Shown piece by piece: positions 51,267-59,295 of a stretch of 64,000 nucleotides of DNA. Below the pieces are notes generated by a model that did no database searches, was not told the origin of the DNA, and was given only the letters and a program-made list of their open reading frames with translations. Position 1 is the stretch's first letter; every line of letters begins with the position of its first letter. The position numbers and the translations under genes are program-made. The DNA comes from CAVXGU01 sp963761615 (lineage in GTDB: Bacteria; Acidobacteriota; Vicinamibacteria; Vicinamibacterales; CAVVIG01): assembly GCA_963761615.1 (NCBI GenBank), contig CAVXGU010000003.1, positions 868,001 to 932,000 on the forward strand, read 5' to 3'.

Positions 51267-52595
51267 CTACCCCTTGGTCGAGTTGTCGACCTTGACCGAA
51301 TCGCCGTCCGCCATGCCCCGCACGGAATTGTACGGCCCGGTGATCACCTCGTCGCCGGCCTTGAGCCCCGAAAGGACTTCGAAGTACCGGTCGCCGGCGA
51401 TGCCGATCTTGATCGGCACGAAGACGGCCTTCCCCTGGCGCACCACGAAGACCCCCTCGGTCTCCCTGCGCGTCTGCCCGGGCTTGAGGTCCACGGGATC
51501 CGTCGCCGCATCCGCCGGGCGCCGGTCGTGCGGCGGAGGCGGCACCACCTGCCCGCTGGCGTCGTAGACCAGCTCGCGGACCGCCACCGCCGGAATTGGA
51601 ACCGAGACCACCGCGCTCCGCGTGGCGGTCGTGATGTCCGCCGCGCAGGTGAAGCCCGGCCGCACGTCGGGCACCTTGTCGTCGAGGACCACGACGACCT
51701 TGAAGTTCGTCGCCTGCGTGCTCGTGCCGGCCGCCGTCCCGGTCGCCTCGATCGGGCTGTTGCCGATCTCGGTCACGTGGCCGCGAAAGACATCGTCGGG
51801 CAGCGCGTCGATCGTGATCTTGGCGTGCTGGCCGATGGCGACGCTGGGGATGTTCGTCTCGTCGACCTGGACCTCGGCCTGGATGACCGACATGTCGGCG
51901 AGCGTCAGGAGGACCGTGCCGGCGTTGTTCATCGTGCCAATCACGGCCGTCTCGCCCTCCTGGATGTTCCGCCGCGTCACGATGCCGTCGATCGGCGACG
52001 TGATCGTGACCTTGCTCAGGTCGTAGCGGGCGCTCTCGAGCGATGCCCGCTGCTGATCGATCCGGCTCGCCTGCGCGTCGACCTGCTTCTGCCGCTCCTC
52101 GAGGGTCGACTGCGCGACCGCGACGTCGTTCTGCGCCTTGTCGAGGGCCTCGCGCGTCGCCAGCTGCTGTTTCCACAGGTCCTGCTGGCGCTTCAGGTTG
52201 AGCTGCACCTGCTCGAGCTGGACGCGCGCCGTCTGCACGGACTGCCGCATCTGGGCGAGCGAGGCCTCGGCCTCCTGGAGCGAGGCCGTGCCGCTGTCGA
52301 CCCGCGTCTTGAGCGAGCGCGGGTCGATCTGCAGCAGGAACTGTCCCTTGGTGACGCGGTCGCCCTCGTCGACGGCGAGATCGACGACGCGGCCGGAGGT
52401 GTCGGCGCTGATGTTGACGAGGCGCTTGGGCTGAATCGTACCCGACGCGGAGACGATCGCCTCCAGGTCGCGCTTCTGGACGACCTCGGTGGTCACCGTC
52501 GGACCCGACTGGCGCTTGAAGTACAGATTGGCGGCCACCACCGCCGCGCCGAGCAGGACGATGGCCAGCGTGATGAGGACGTTCTTTCCTTTCAT
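51267..52595 (-). CDS. MacA/HlyD-type periplasmic adaptor subunit
   Basis: 442 residues from ATG 52595. An N-terminal membrane helix (VLITLAIVLLGAAVVAANLYF) anchors it. The barrel-sandwich hybrid half SASGTIQPKRLVNISADTSGRVVDLAVDEGDRVTKGQFLLQIDP precedes a long coiled-coil hairpin of about 110 residues (TASLQEAEASLAQMRQSVQ ... RIDQQRASLESARYDL). The second half ITSPIDGIVTRRNIQEGETAVIG and the beta-barrel and membrane-proximal domains follow. It links inner-membrane permeases to an outer-membrane channel. The next two genes encode the MacB-like permeases. No TolC gene is in the window. Confidence 0.9.
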   Translation of the reverse strand: MKGKNVLITLAIVLLGAAVVAANLYFKRQSGPTVTTEVVQKRDLEAIVSASGTIQPKRLVNISADTSGRVVDLAVDEGDRVTKGQFLLQIDPRSLKTRVDSGTASLQEAEASLAQMRQSVQTARVQLEQVQLNLKRQQDLWKQQLATREALDKAQNDVAVAQSTLEERQKQVDAQASRIDQQRASLESARYDLSKVTITSPIDGIVTRRNIQEGETAVIGTMNNAGTVLLTLADMSVIQAEVQVDETNIPSVAIGQHAKITIDALPDDVFRGHVTEIGNSPIEATGTAAGTSTQATNFKVVVVLDDKVPDVRPGFTCAADITTATRSAVVSVPIPAVAVRELVYDASGQVVPPPPHDRRPADAATDPVDLKPGQTRRETEGVFVVRQGKAVFVPIKIGIAGDRYFEVLSGLKAGDEVITGPYNSVRGMADGDSVKVDNSTKG

Positions 52596-52610
52596 CGTTT
52601 CGACACTCTC

Positions 52611-53327
52611 CTACGCGGACCGAATCGCGGCGACGATGAGCGCGATGCCCGCATACACCGCGAGGAGGCCGAACGCGATCGGGCCGGTGCGCCGCTTGTA
52701 GAGCACGCCCAGGCCGATGGCGAGGCTCACCATCCACCAAATCACGAACAGATCGATCGCGCCCAGCAGCCGCGCCGGGAACGACGTGTCGCCGAGCATC
52801 GGCAGGAACACCGCGAGCGTCGCGGGCGACGACATCGACTGCCGCGCGTAGTCGAGGGGCAGCACGAACAGCTGCTGCAGCACGACGATGGCGCCGGAAT
52901 GGACGACGACGGCGTACGCCTGCTTGAAGGTGCCGTCGGCGCCGAGGATCGCCACGAAGAGCGCGAACAGGAGGCCGGCGATGACGGCGGTAATGACGGG
53001 GAACGAGACCAGCTGGCCGGCGAGCGCGAAGTACCGCAGCCTCGGCAGCATGGCGACCAGCCGCTGATAGGCCTGATCCGGCACCTGCTGCCCGAAGCTC
53101 TCCATGACGCTCAGCTGCCGATCGAGGAGGGCGTGCTGGCCGACCTCGGTCGACAGGAAGACGAAGTTGGCCGAGGCCGTGATGGCGATGATCGTGGCCA
53201 GGGCGCCGAGCCAGCTCGGCCGTGCGGCCACCGCCGCGTAGGCGGCGCGGGGCGACGTCACGACGCGGACGAGACGCGGCGCCAAGCTCATCGGAACCGT
53301 CGGCGATGCGGAGGCGGGTTCGACCAT
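52611..53327 (-). CDS. Yip1-family membrane protein
   Basis: About 238 residues from ATG 53327 (TTG 53348 would add seven). After a polar N-terminus with PRLVRVVTSPRAAYAAVAARPSW, five hydrophobic segments follow: ALATIIAITASANFVFL, FPVITAVIAGLLFALFVAIL, SGAIVVLQQLFVL, AIDLFVIWWMVSLAIGLGVLY and IAFGLLAVYAGIALIVAAI. That architecture matches bacterial Yip1-domain proteins, frequent beside ABC export genes but without a firm function. It precedes the adaptor gene by 15 bp. A TATATA at 53355-53360 in the gap upstream could be the -10 of an internal promoter. Confidence 0.7.
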   Translation of the reverse strand: MVEPASASPTVPMSLAPRLVRVVTSPRAAYAAVAARPSWLGALATIIAITASANFVFLSTEVGQHALLDRQLSVMESFGQQVPDQAYQRLVAMLPRLRYFALAGQLVSFPVITAVIAGLLFALFVAILGADGTFKQAYAVVVHSGAIVVLQQLFVLPLDYARQSMSSPATLAVFLPMLGDTSFPARLLGAIDLFVIWWMVSLAIGLGVLYKRRTGPIAFGLLAVYAGIALIVAAIRSA

Positions 53328-53393
53328 GATGCGGCGACTGACGCTCAATCTACCTATATACGACCGGTGTGACGCCCGTGTTCGTCATGCGGT

Positions 53394-54191
53394 TCAGTCC
53401 TGGCGGCCGAACTGCCAGACGGCCGGGGCGATGAACGCACAGGCCAGCACGCTCATGACGAGGACGTTCGTGCCCATCGGATGGAGCGTCAGGGCTTGCA
53501 GAATCGGTGCCGGCAGGCTGCCACCCAGGGCGGCGACGCGCAGCGAGTCGACGCCGTAGGTGACCGGATCGAGACGCGCGAGCCACAGCATCCAGAGCGG
53601 CACGCCTCGCAGCGGGAAGAACGCGCCCGACAGGAAGAACATCGGCATCATCAGGAACTGCATGATCATCTGGAAGCCTTCCATCGTCCGCTGGCGGGCG
53701 GCGATGAGCAGGCCGAAGGCGGTCATCACCGTGGCGAGCAGCAGCATCAGGCCGAGGATCCCGACCACCTGGGCCGGTCCGAGGCGAACGCCCAGGACGG
53801 GCGCGAGCAGCAGCACGATGATGCCCTGGAACATCGCGACCGTCGCGCCCCCGGCGACCTTCCCGATCGCGACCGCGGCGCGCGAGACCGGCGCGACCAT
53901 GACTTCCTTCAGGAACCCGAACTCGCGATCCCAGACGACGGAGACCGCGGAGAAGATGGCGGTGAAGAGCACCGCCATCGCGATGATGCCGGGAAACATG
54001 AACTGGCGGAAGTCGAGCGCGCCGCCGCCCATGCCCTGCATCGCGGGAGCGAGGCCCGTGCCGAAGACGAACAGGTAGAGGAGCGGCTGGCCGAGCGACG
54101 CCATGATCCGCGCGCGGTCGCGCGAGAACCGCAGCACGTCGCGGAACCAGATCGTGTAGGCGCCCTTGAGATCGCGAACGAGGCGGTGCAT
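53394..54191 (-). CDS. ABC-2-type export permease
   Basis: 265 residues from ATG 54191. The opening RDLKGAYTIWFRDVLRFSRDRARIMASLGQPLLYLFVFG and six helices follow the ABC-2/DrrB pattern. The typical Pro/Gly-rich loop is present (MFFLSGAFFPLRGVPLWMLWLARLDPVTYGVDSLR). It pairs with the ATPase encoded 8 bp upstream to form a drug or lipid exporter. The substrate is unknown. Confidence 0.88.
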   Translation of the reverse strand: MHRLVRDLKGAYTIWFRDVLRFSRDRARIMASLGQPLLYLFVFGTGLAPAMQGMGGGALDFRQFMFPGIIAMAVLFTAIFSAVSVVWDREFGFLKEVMVAPVSRAAVAIGKVAGGATVAMFQGIIVLLLAPVLGVRLGPAQVVGILGLMLLLATVMTAFGLLIAARQRTMEGFQMIMQFLMMPMFFLSGAFFPLRGVPLWMLWLARLDPVTYGVDSLRVAALGGSLPAPILQALTLHPMGTNVLVMSVLACAFIAPAVWQFGRQD

Positions 54192-54199
54192 GGCGGCTC

Positions 54200-55198
54200 C
54201 TAGCGCCGGCGCCCGGTCCACATCCGGGCGGCGAGGCGCAGCTGCTGCGTGGCATCGGCTTCCGAGGCGCGGATGGCGTGTCCGGTCAGCTTGATGAACA
54301 CGTCCTCCAGCGTCGGGCGGCTGAGGTTGATGGTCTGGACGGTGATGGCATCGGGCCCGGCCCCGAGCCGGTCGATGAGCTGGGGGATGAAGTGGTCGCC
54401 GTCGCGCGTCTCCACGATGAGCTGGCCGTGGGGGCCGCTCCGGGTCTCGACGCCCGGCAGGCCCGCGAGGCGGGCCGCGGCCGCGGCGTCGTCGGAGGTG
54501 CGCATCGCGATGATGTCGCCGCCGACCAGGGCCTTGAGCTTCTCCGGCGTGTCGAGCGCGACGATCCGCCCGTGGTCGATCACGGCGATCCGGTCGCAGT
54601 GCTCGGCCTCGTCCATGTAGTGCGTCGTCATGAACATGGTGACGCCCTCCTGCTTGCGCAGCTTCAGGAGGTACTCCCAGATGTGGCGCCGGGTCTGCGG
54701 ATCGAGCCCGACCGTCGGCTCGTCGAGAAACAGCACCTTCGGGTGGTGGAGCAGGCCGCGCGCGATCTCGAGCCGCCGCTTCATGCCGCCCGAGAACGTG
54801 CGCACGATCTCCTTGGCCTTGTCGGCGAGGTCGACCATCTGGAGCAGCTCGCCGGCCCTGGTCGAGAACACGTGCCGCGGCACGTCGTAGAGCATGGCGT
54901 GGAACCGCAGGTTCTCGAGGCCCGTGAGACGGTCGTCGAGGCTCGCGTCCTGGAAGATGATGCCGATCGACTGGCGGACGCGGTCGGGCTGGCGGGCGAC
55001 GTCGAACCCGTTGATGACGGCCGACCCGCCCGTGGGCCGGAGCATCGTGCACAGCATGTTGATCGTCGTCGACTTGCCGGCGCCGTTCGGGCCGAGGAAG
55101 CCGAAGACCTCGCCCTGGCGGACCTCGAAGTCCACCCCGGCGACGGCGACGAAGTCGCCGAACTTGCGCTGCAACTGCCGTACGTCAATGGCGTTCAC
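54200..55198 (-). CDS. ABC transporter ATPase, DrrA/daunorubicin-resistance type
   Basis: 332 residues from ATG 55198. Walker A GFLGPNGAGKSTTI near residue 33, Q loop IIFQDASLDDRLTG, signature RTFSGGMKRRLEIARGL, Walker B VLFLDEPTVGLDP and the switch His in TTHYMDEAEHCD are complete. A C-terminal domain of about 90 residues (GDIIAMRTSDDAAAAARLA ... PTLEDVFIKLTGHAIR) is typical of DrrA-like ATPases. It energises the adjacent ABC-2 permease. The start overlaps the marR gene by 14 bp. Confidence 0.92.
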   Translation of the reverse strand: MNAIDVRQLQRKFGDFVAVAGVDFEVRQGEVFGFLGPNGAGKSTTINMLCTMLRPTGGSAVINGFDVARQPDRVRQSIGIIFQDASLDDRLTGLENLRFHAMLYDVPRHVFSTRAGELLQMVDLADKAKEIVRTFSGGMKRRLEIARGLLHHPKVLFLDEPTVGLDPQTRRHIWEYLLKLRKQEGVTMFMTTHYMDEAEHCDRIAVIDHGRIVALDTPEKLKALVGGDIIAMRTSDDAAAAARLAGLPGVETRSGPHGQLIVETRDGDHFIPQLIDRLGAGPDAITVQTINLSRPTLEDVFIKLTGHAIRASEADATQQLRLAARMWTGRRR

Positions 55199-55673
55199 GG
55201 CGGGACCTCCTTCGGCCGGGCCGCCTGGCTCCGCAGGCGGGGGCGGCGGCGAACACGGTGCGCAGGACGGCGAGGCCGGCCTGCAGGCGGCGCGCGGAGG
55301 CGCGGTCGAGCGGCGCGAGGATCTCGGCGAGCCGCGCCTCGGCCGCCCGTCCGACGCGCTCGACGGCGGCCCGCCCGGCGGCGGTGACCTCGACGATGAG
55401 GACCCGGCGATCCTCGGGCGACGGCGTGCGGCGCACCCAGCCGCGCTGCAGCAGCGCGCTGACCGAGTTGGACATGGTCGGAAGACTGACGCCGCGCAGC
55501 GCCGCCAGCTCGCTGAGCGACCGCGGCTGCTGCGCGAGCATGGAGAGCAGGGCGAAGTGCGCCGGGAGCGGCAGCTCGCCGGCGGCGCGCAGCTCGGCGG
55601 CGACGGTCCGCATGACGAGCGGGATGATGGCGAGGACGTCCTTGGCCGCGTCGCGCGCGAGGGTTCGGGTCAT
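55185..55673 (-). CDS. MarR-family transcriptional regulator
   Basis: 162 residues from ATG 55673. The winged helix is visible (LPAHFALLSMLAQQPRSLSELAALRGVSLPTMSNSVSALLQRGWVRRTPSPEDRRVLIVEVTAAGRAAVE) with the DRR wing motif. It is the first gene of the export operon and very probably represses it and itself. Its own promoter region holds overlapping TTAGG-type inverted repeats. The Arg-rich C-terminus (ARRPGRRRSRRERH) is unusual and overlaps the ATPase gene. Confidence 0.9.
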   Translation of the reverse strand: MTRTLARDAAKDVLAIIPLVMRTVAAELRAAGELPLPAHFALLSMLAQQPRSLSELAALRGVSLPTMSNSVSALLQRGWVRRTPSPEDRRVLIVEVTAAGRAAVERVGRAAEARLAEILAPLDRASARRLQAGLAVLRTVFAAAPACGARRPGRRRSRRERH

Positions 55674-55707
55674 CGGGGACGCGCGGCCGATCGGGCCGCG
55701 CCAGACA

Positions 55708-55737
55708 ATTAGGCTACCTAATAATTAGCTCTCCTAA
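55708..55737 (-). promoter_or_regulatory. Probable MarR operator array upstream of marR
   Basis: Three interlocking inverted repeats occur in one AT-rich stretch: ATTAGG-CTA-CCTAAT (55708-55722), CTAAT-A-ATTAG (55718-55728) and TTAG-CTCTC-CTAA (55725-55737). They lie 35-64 bp before the marR start codon, where its promoter should be. TTAGG/CCTAA half-sites are the usual target type of MarR proteins. Confidence 0.6.
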
Positions 55738-55814
55738 GCTATCACGGACGGCGCCGCGCCGCAAAAGGCGGCCCGCGACGCGGTCGTGCGGTGTGCCGCC
55801 GCGCGCCAGATTTC

Positions 55815-55843
55815 TTGACACCCGGAAACCGGGCCTTTACCAT
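55815..55843 (+). promoter_or_regulatory. Promoter with palindromic spacer for the arginine decarboxylase gene
   Basis: TTGACA (55815-55820) and TACCAT (55838-55843) are 17 bp apart, giving a leader of about 23 nt before GTG 55873 with GAAGGAG near it. The spacer starts with a perfect palindrome CCCGG-AAA-CCGGG (55821-55833), a candidate operator. Confidence 0.6.
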
Positions 55844-55872
55844 GCAGTGTTTCTTGGCTGAAGGAGCGTGAC

Positions 55873-56424
55873 GTGGTCGGATTCGTCCCCAAGGAGATGT
55901 TCTTCACGAAAGGGGTGGGCAAGCACCGCGAGAAGCTGACCTCCTTCGAGCTCGCGCTCCGCTCGGCCGGCATCGCGGCGTGCAACCTGGTCCGCGTCTC
56001 GAGCATCTTCCCGCCCAAGTGCCGGATCCTCTCGCGCGCCCAGGGCGCCAAGGGCCTCGAACCCGGACAGGTGACCTTCGTCGTCATGTCCGAGGCCGCC
56101 ACCCGGGAGCCGCACCGCCTCATCGCCGCGACGGTGGGCGTCGCCATCCCGCGCGATCGAAGTCTTTACGGGTATTTGTCGGAGCATCACAGCTTCGGCG
56201 AAACCGAGGACGTCGCCGGCGACTACGCCGAGGAGCTCGCGGCGGAGATGCTCGCCACGACGCTCGGCCTCGAGTTCGACCCCGACAAGAGCTGGGACGA
56301 GAAGAAGGAGGTCTACCGCATGTCGAACGAGATCGTGCGGACCCAGAACATCACGCAAAGCGCCATCGGGGACAAGAAGGGACTGTGGACGACTGTCGTC
56401 GCCGCTGCCGTACTGGTCGGCTGA
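55873..56424 (+). CDS. Pyruvoyl-dependent arginine decarboxylase
   Basis: 183 residues from GTG 55873 with GAAGGAG upstream. KHREKLTSFELALRSAGIAACNLVRVSSIFPPKC contains the VSS self-cleavage site near residues 42-44, where the second Ser becomes the pyruvoyl group of the alpha chain. GLEPGQVTFVVMSEAATREPHRLIAA and the ending KKGLWTTVVAAAV match the PvlArgDC family. The reaction decarboxylates arginine to agmatine, the first step of polyamine synthesis. Its last 40 bp overlap the next gene. The window also holds a spermidine-synthase-like fusion at 15355. Confidence 0.87.
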   Translation: MVGFVPKEMFFTKGVGKHREKLTSFELALRSAGIAACNLVRVSSIFPPKCRILSRAQGAKGLEPGQVTFVVMSEAATREPHRLIAATVGVAIPRDRSLYGYLSEHHSFGETEDVAGDYAEELAAEMLATTLGLEFDPDKSWDEKKEVYRMSNEIVRTQNITQSAIGDKKGLWTTVVAAAVLVG

Positions 56425-57443
56425 TCGCCGCGTTTCTCGCTCCGCTCCTGTGCACGTGGGCCGCTCCGGCCCGCGCCCAATCCTTCGACAGTGTCGGCAT
56501 CCGCGCCCAGGGCATGGCGGGCGCGTTCGTCGCCGTTGCCGACGATGCCACCGCCACGTGGTGGAACCCCGCCGGCCTGGCCACCGGCGCCCTCTTCGAC
56601 GTCGACATCCTCCGCCAGAACACCTGGCGGCCCCGGGATGTCGACACGGCCGCCCGCTCGGGCCTCCCGGCCGAGCAGGACACCCTCACCGGCTTCGCCG
56701 CCGCCTATCCCGCCCTCGGACTCAGCTATTACCGCTTCCGTATCCGTCAGGAGACGCCCTCCAGCTCTACAGATACAACCGCCACCGGCCGACAACAGGG
56801 AGGATTGGCCGGCGTGTCGTTCCAGGCCCTCAACCTGGCCCAGTACGGCGTGACGATGGGTCAGTCGGTGGGGCCCTACCTGGTCCTGGCGACCACGTTG
56901 AAGTTGATGCGCGCCGATATGGCGAGCGAAGACGTGGCGGCGGATCAGGCGTCGTTCGGACAGGTGAAGAGCCTCCAGGGCGACAAGACCGAGTCGCATG
57001 CCGGGCTCGACCTGGGTGTCATGGCGCATGCCGGGCCCGTCCGGCTGGGGCTGACGGTCAAGAACCTCCACGCCGTGACGTTCGGCGAGGGGGCGACCGC
57101 CCAGACGCTGGCGCGGGAAGTCCGGGCAGGAGCCGCGGTCACCACCCGTCGTGACGGCCTGTGGAACGGCTTCACGGTGGCGGGTGACTGGGACCTGACG
57201 CGCGCCGCCACCGTGTTCGGACAGGAACGGCGGATCGCCATCGGCGGCGAGACGTGGCTGTTGCAGCGGCATTTGGGCGTTCGTGGTGGGTGGTCGACCG
57301 ACATTTCGGGTGAATCCCCCAACACCCTGTCGGGCGGTCTCAGCGTGACGGTCTGGACCGGCACATATCTAGAAGGCTTCGTGGCCTCTGGTGCCGATTC
57401 CGGCCTAAAGAGCTGGGGAACCGATCTTCGACTGACGTATTAG
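56385..57443 (+). CDS. Outer-membrane beta-barrel protein, PorV/FadL-like
   Basis: About 352 residues from GTG 56385; no better start exists downstream before the signal peptide (RLIAAFLAPLLCTWAAPARAQ). The mature N-terminus SVGIRAQGMAGAFVAVADDATATWWNPAGLA is the signature of PorV/UPF0164/FadL-type barrels. The rest shows alternating strands such as GLSYYRFRIRQE, LDLGVMAHAGPVRLGLTVKNL and GLSVTVWTGTYLEGFVASG, with a terminal aromatic (Tyr). It should lie in the outer membrane. The substrate is unknown. The 40-bp overlap with the decarboxylase gene is unusual; the pil genes start 45 bp downstream. Confidence 0.7.
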   Translation: MDDCRRRCRTGRLIAAFLAPLLCTWAAPARAQSFDSVGIRAQGMAGAFVAVADDATATWWNPAGLATGALFDVDILRQNTWRPRDVDTAARSGLPAEQDTLTGFAAAYPALGLSYYRFRIRQETPSSSTDTTATGRQQGGLAGVSFQALNLAQYGVTMGQSVGPYLVLATTLKLMRADMASEDVAADQASFGQVKSLQGDKTESHAGLDLGVMAHAGPVRLGLTVKNLHAVTFGEGATAQTLAREVRAGAAVTTRRDGLWNGFTVAGDWDLTRAATVFGQERRIAIGGETWLLQRHLGVRGGWSTDISGESPNTLSGGLSVTVWTGTYLEGFVASGADSGLKSWGTDLRLTY

Positions 57444-57488
57444 GTCAAAACCGACGAAATTTGTCAGGCCGTACGAATCTGAGGCTCG

Positions 57489-59270
57489 ATGTCTGTCCGC
57501 ATCGGTGAGCTCCTGCTCAAGGAGAAGCGCATCACTCCGGAGCAGCTCCAGCAGGCGCTGAACCACCAGAAGGCGTCAGGGGGGAAGCTCGGGTACAACC
57601 TCGTCGCGATGGGGTTCGTGAAGGACGAGGAGATCACGTCCCTCCTGAGCAAGCAGTACGGCGTTCCGTCCATCAACCTGCGCCAGTTCGAGATCGACTC
57701 GGCCGTGGTCAAACTCATTCCGGCCGAGACCGCCCAGAAGTACCAGATCATCCCGCTCAGCCGCTCGGGCGCGACGCTGACGATCGCGATGACGGATCCC
57801 ACCAACGTCTTCGCGATGGACGACATCAAGTTCATGACCGGCTACAACGTGGAGCCGGTCGTCGCGTCCGAGGCGGCGGTGATCGAGGCGATTCAGAAGT
57901 ACTACCCGACCTCGTCCATCGTCCCTCCCAAGGGCGGACGCGGCCTGGCGACGCCGGTGCTGCAGTCGGGGCCGAGCACCCTCGAACTGGCCACCAAGGG
58001 CCTCGAGGAGATGCAGGCGCTCGAGGACTCGGGGGACGTCGAGGTCCTGGAGGAGCTGCAGGAGATCAGCGCCGAAGCCCTGATGAAGCAGGGCGAGGAG
58101 GCGCCGGTCGTCCGCCTCGTGAACGTCGTGCTGATGTCGGCGATCCAGAAGGGGGCGAGCGACATCCACATCGAGCCCTACGAGAAGGAGCTGCGGGTGC
58201 GGTACCGCATCGACGGGATTCTCTACAACATCATGAGCCCGCCGCTGAAGTTCCGCGACGCGATCGTCTCGCGCGTGAAGATCATGTCGAAGCTCGACAT
58301 CGCCGAGAAGCGGCTGCCGCAGGACGGGCGCATCAAGATCCGCTTCAACGAGAACGGCGTGCCGAAGGAGATCGACTTCCGCATCTCCGTGCTGCCCACC
58401 CTCTTCGGCGAGAAGATCGTCATGCGTCTCCTCGACCGGGAGAAGCTGATGCTCGACATGACGAAGCTCGGCTTCGAGTCCGAGTCGCTGGTCAAGTTCG
58501 AGGCGGCGATCCAGCGGCCGTGGGGGATGGTCCTGGTGACGGGCCCCACGGGCAGCGGCAAGACGAACACGCTCTACTCGTCGATCTCGAAGATCAACAC
58601 GCCGGAGACGAACATCATGACGGCGGAGGATCCCGTCGAATTCAACATTGCCGGCGTCAACCAGGTGCAGGTCCGGGAGAACATCGGGCTGAACTTCGCG
58701 GCGGCGCTGCGGTCGTTCCTGCGGCAGGATCCCAACATCATCCTGGTCGGCGAGATCCGGGACTTCGAGACCGCGGAGATCGCGGTCAAGGCGGCGCTCA
58801 CGGGCCACCTCGTGCTGTCGACGCTGCACACGAACGACGCGCCCAGCACCATCAACCGCCTCATGAACATGGGCATCGAGCCCTTCCTGGTGGCAAGCTC
58901 CGTGCATCTGATCTGCGCGCAGCGGCTCGTGCGGCGCGTGTGCCACCACTGCAAGGAGCCCAGCCCGGTCCCTCCGGCGGCCCTGATCCAGGCGGGGTTC
59001 TCGCCCGAGGACGCCAACACGGTGACGCCGATAAAGGGTACGGGCTGCGAAAAGTGCAACCTGACGGGCTACAAGGGCCGCGTCGGGCTGTACGAGGTGA
59101 TGGAGGTGACCGAGGACCTTCGCGAGCTCATTCTGGTCGGCGCCTCGGGGCTCGAGCTCCGGCGCAAGGCGGTCGACGACGGGATGATCACGCTCAGGCA
59201 GAGCGGGCTGCGGAAGGTGAAGGACGGCGTCACGACGCTCGACGAAGTCGTGCGCGAAACCGTGAAATAG
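57489..59270 (+). CDS. pilB: Type IV pilus assembly ATPase PilB
   Basis: 593 residues. An N-terminal GSPII_E_N domain (RIGELLLKEKRITPEQLQQALNHQ) and a linker with coiled-coil character precede the secretion ATPase core. It has Walker A VTGPTGSGKTNTLYS, the Asp box TAEDPVEFNIAGVNQVQV, Walker B IILVGEIRDFETAEIA and the His box HLVLSTLHTNDAPSTINRL. A four-Cys zinc motif (CHHC and CEKC) is present. PilB powers pilus extension. It starts the pilB-pilT-pilC-pilS-pilR run with GAGG near the ATG. Confidence 0.95.
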   Translation: MSVRIGELLLKEKRITPEQLQQALNHQKASGGKLGYNLVAMGFVKDEEITSLLSKQYGVPSINLRQFEIDSAVVKLIPAETAQKYQIIPLSRSGATLTIAMTDPTNVFAMDDIKFMTGYNVEPVVASEAAVIEAIQKYYPTSSIVPPKGGRGLATPVLQSGPSTLELATKGLEEMQALEDSGDVEVLEELQEISAEALMKQGEEAPVVRLVNVVLMSAIQKGASDIHIEPYEKELRVRYRIDGILYNIMSPPLKFRDAIVSRVKIMSKLDIAEKRLPQDGRIKIRFNENGVPKEIDFRISVLPTLFGEKIVMRLLDREKLMLDMTKLGFESESLVKFEAAIQRPWGMVLVTGPTGSGKTNTLYSSISKINTPETNIMTAEDPVEFNIAGVNQVQVRENIGLNFAAALRSFLRQDPNIILVGEIRDFETAEIAVKAALTGHLVLSTLHTNDAPSTINRLMNMGIEPFLVASSVHLICAQRLVRRVCHHCKEPSPVPPAALIQAGFSPEDANTVTPIKGTGCEKCNLTGYKGRVGLYEVMEVTEDLRELILVGASGLELRRKAVDDGMITLRQSGLRKVKDGVTTLDEVVRETVK

Positions 59271-59295
59271 CCGGCAGGGACGGGCCATTGCAGTC

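Noticed and set aside
48675..53372. Very long open frame on the plus strand opposite the export operon (over 1500 codons)
   Set aside because: It lies antisense to five well-supported genes, is rich in Arg, His and Asp as expected from reversed GC-rich codons, and has no recognisable domain.
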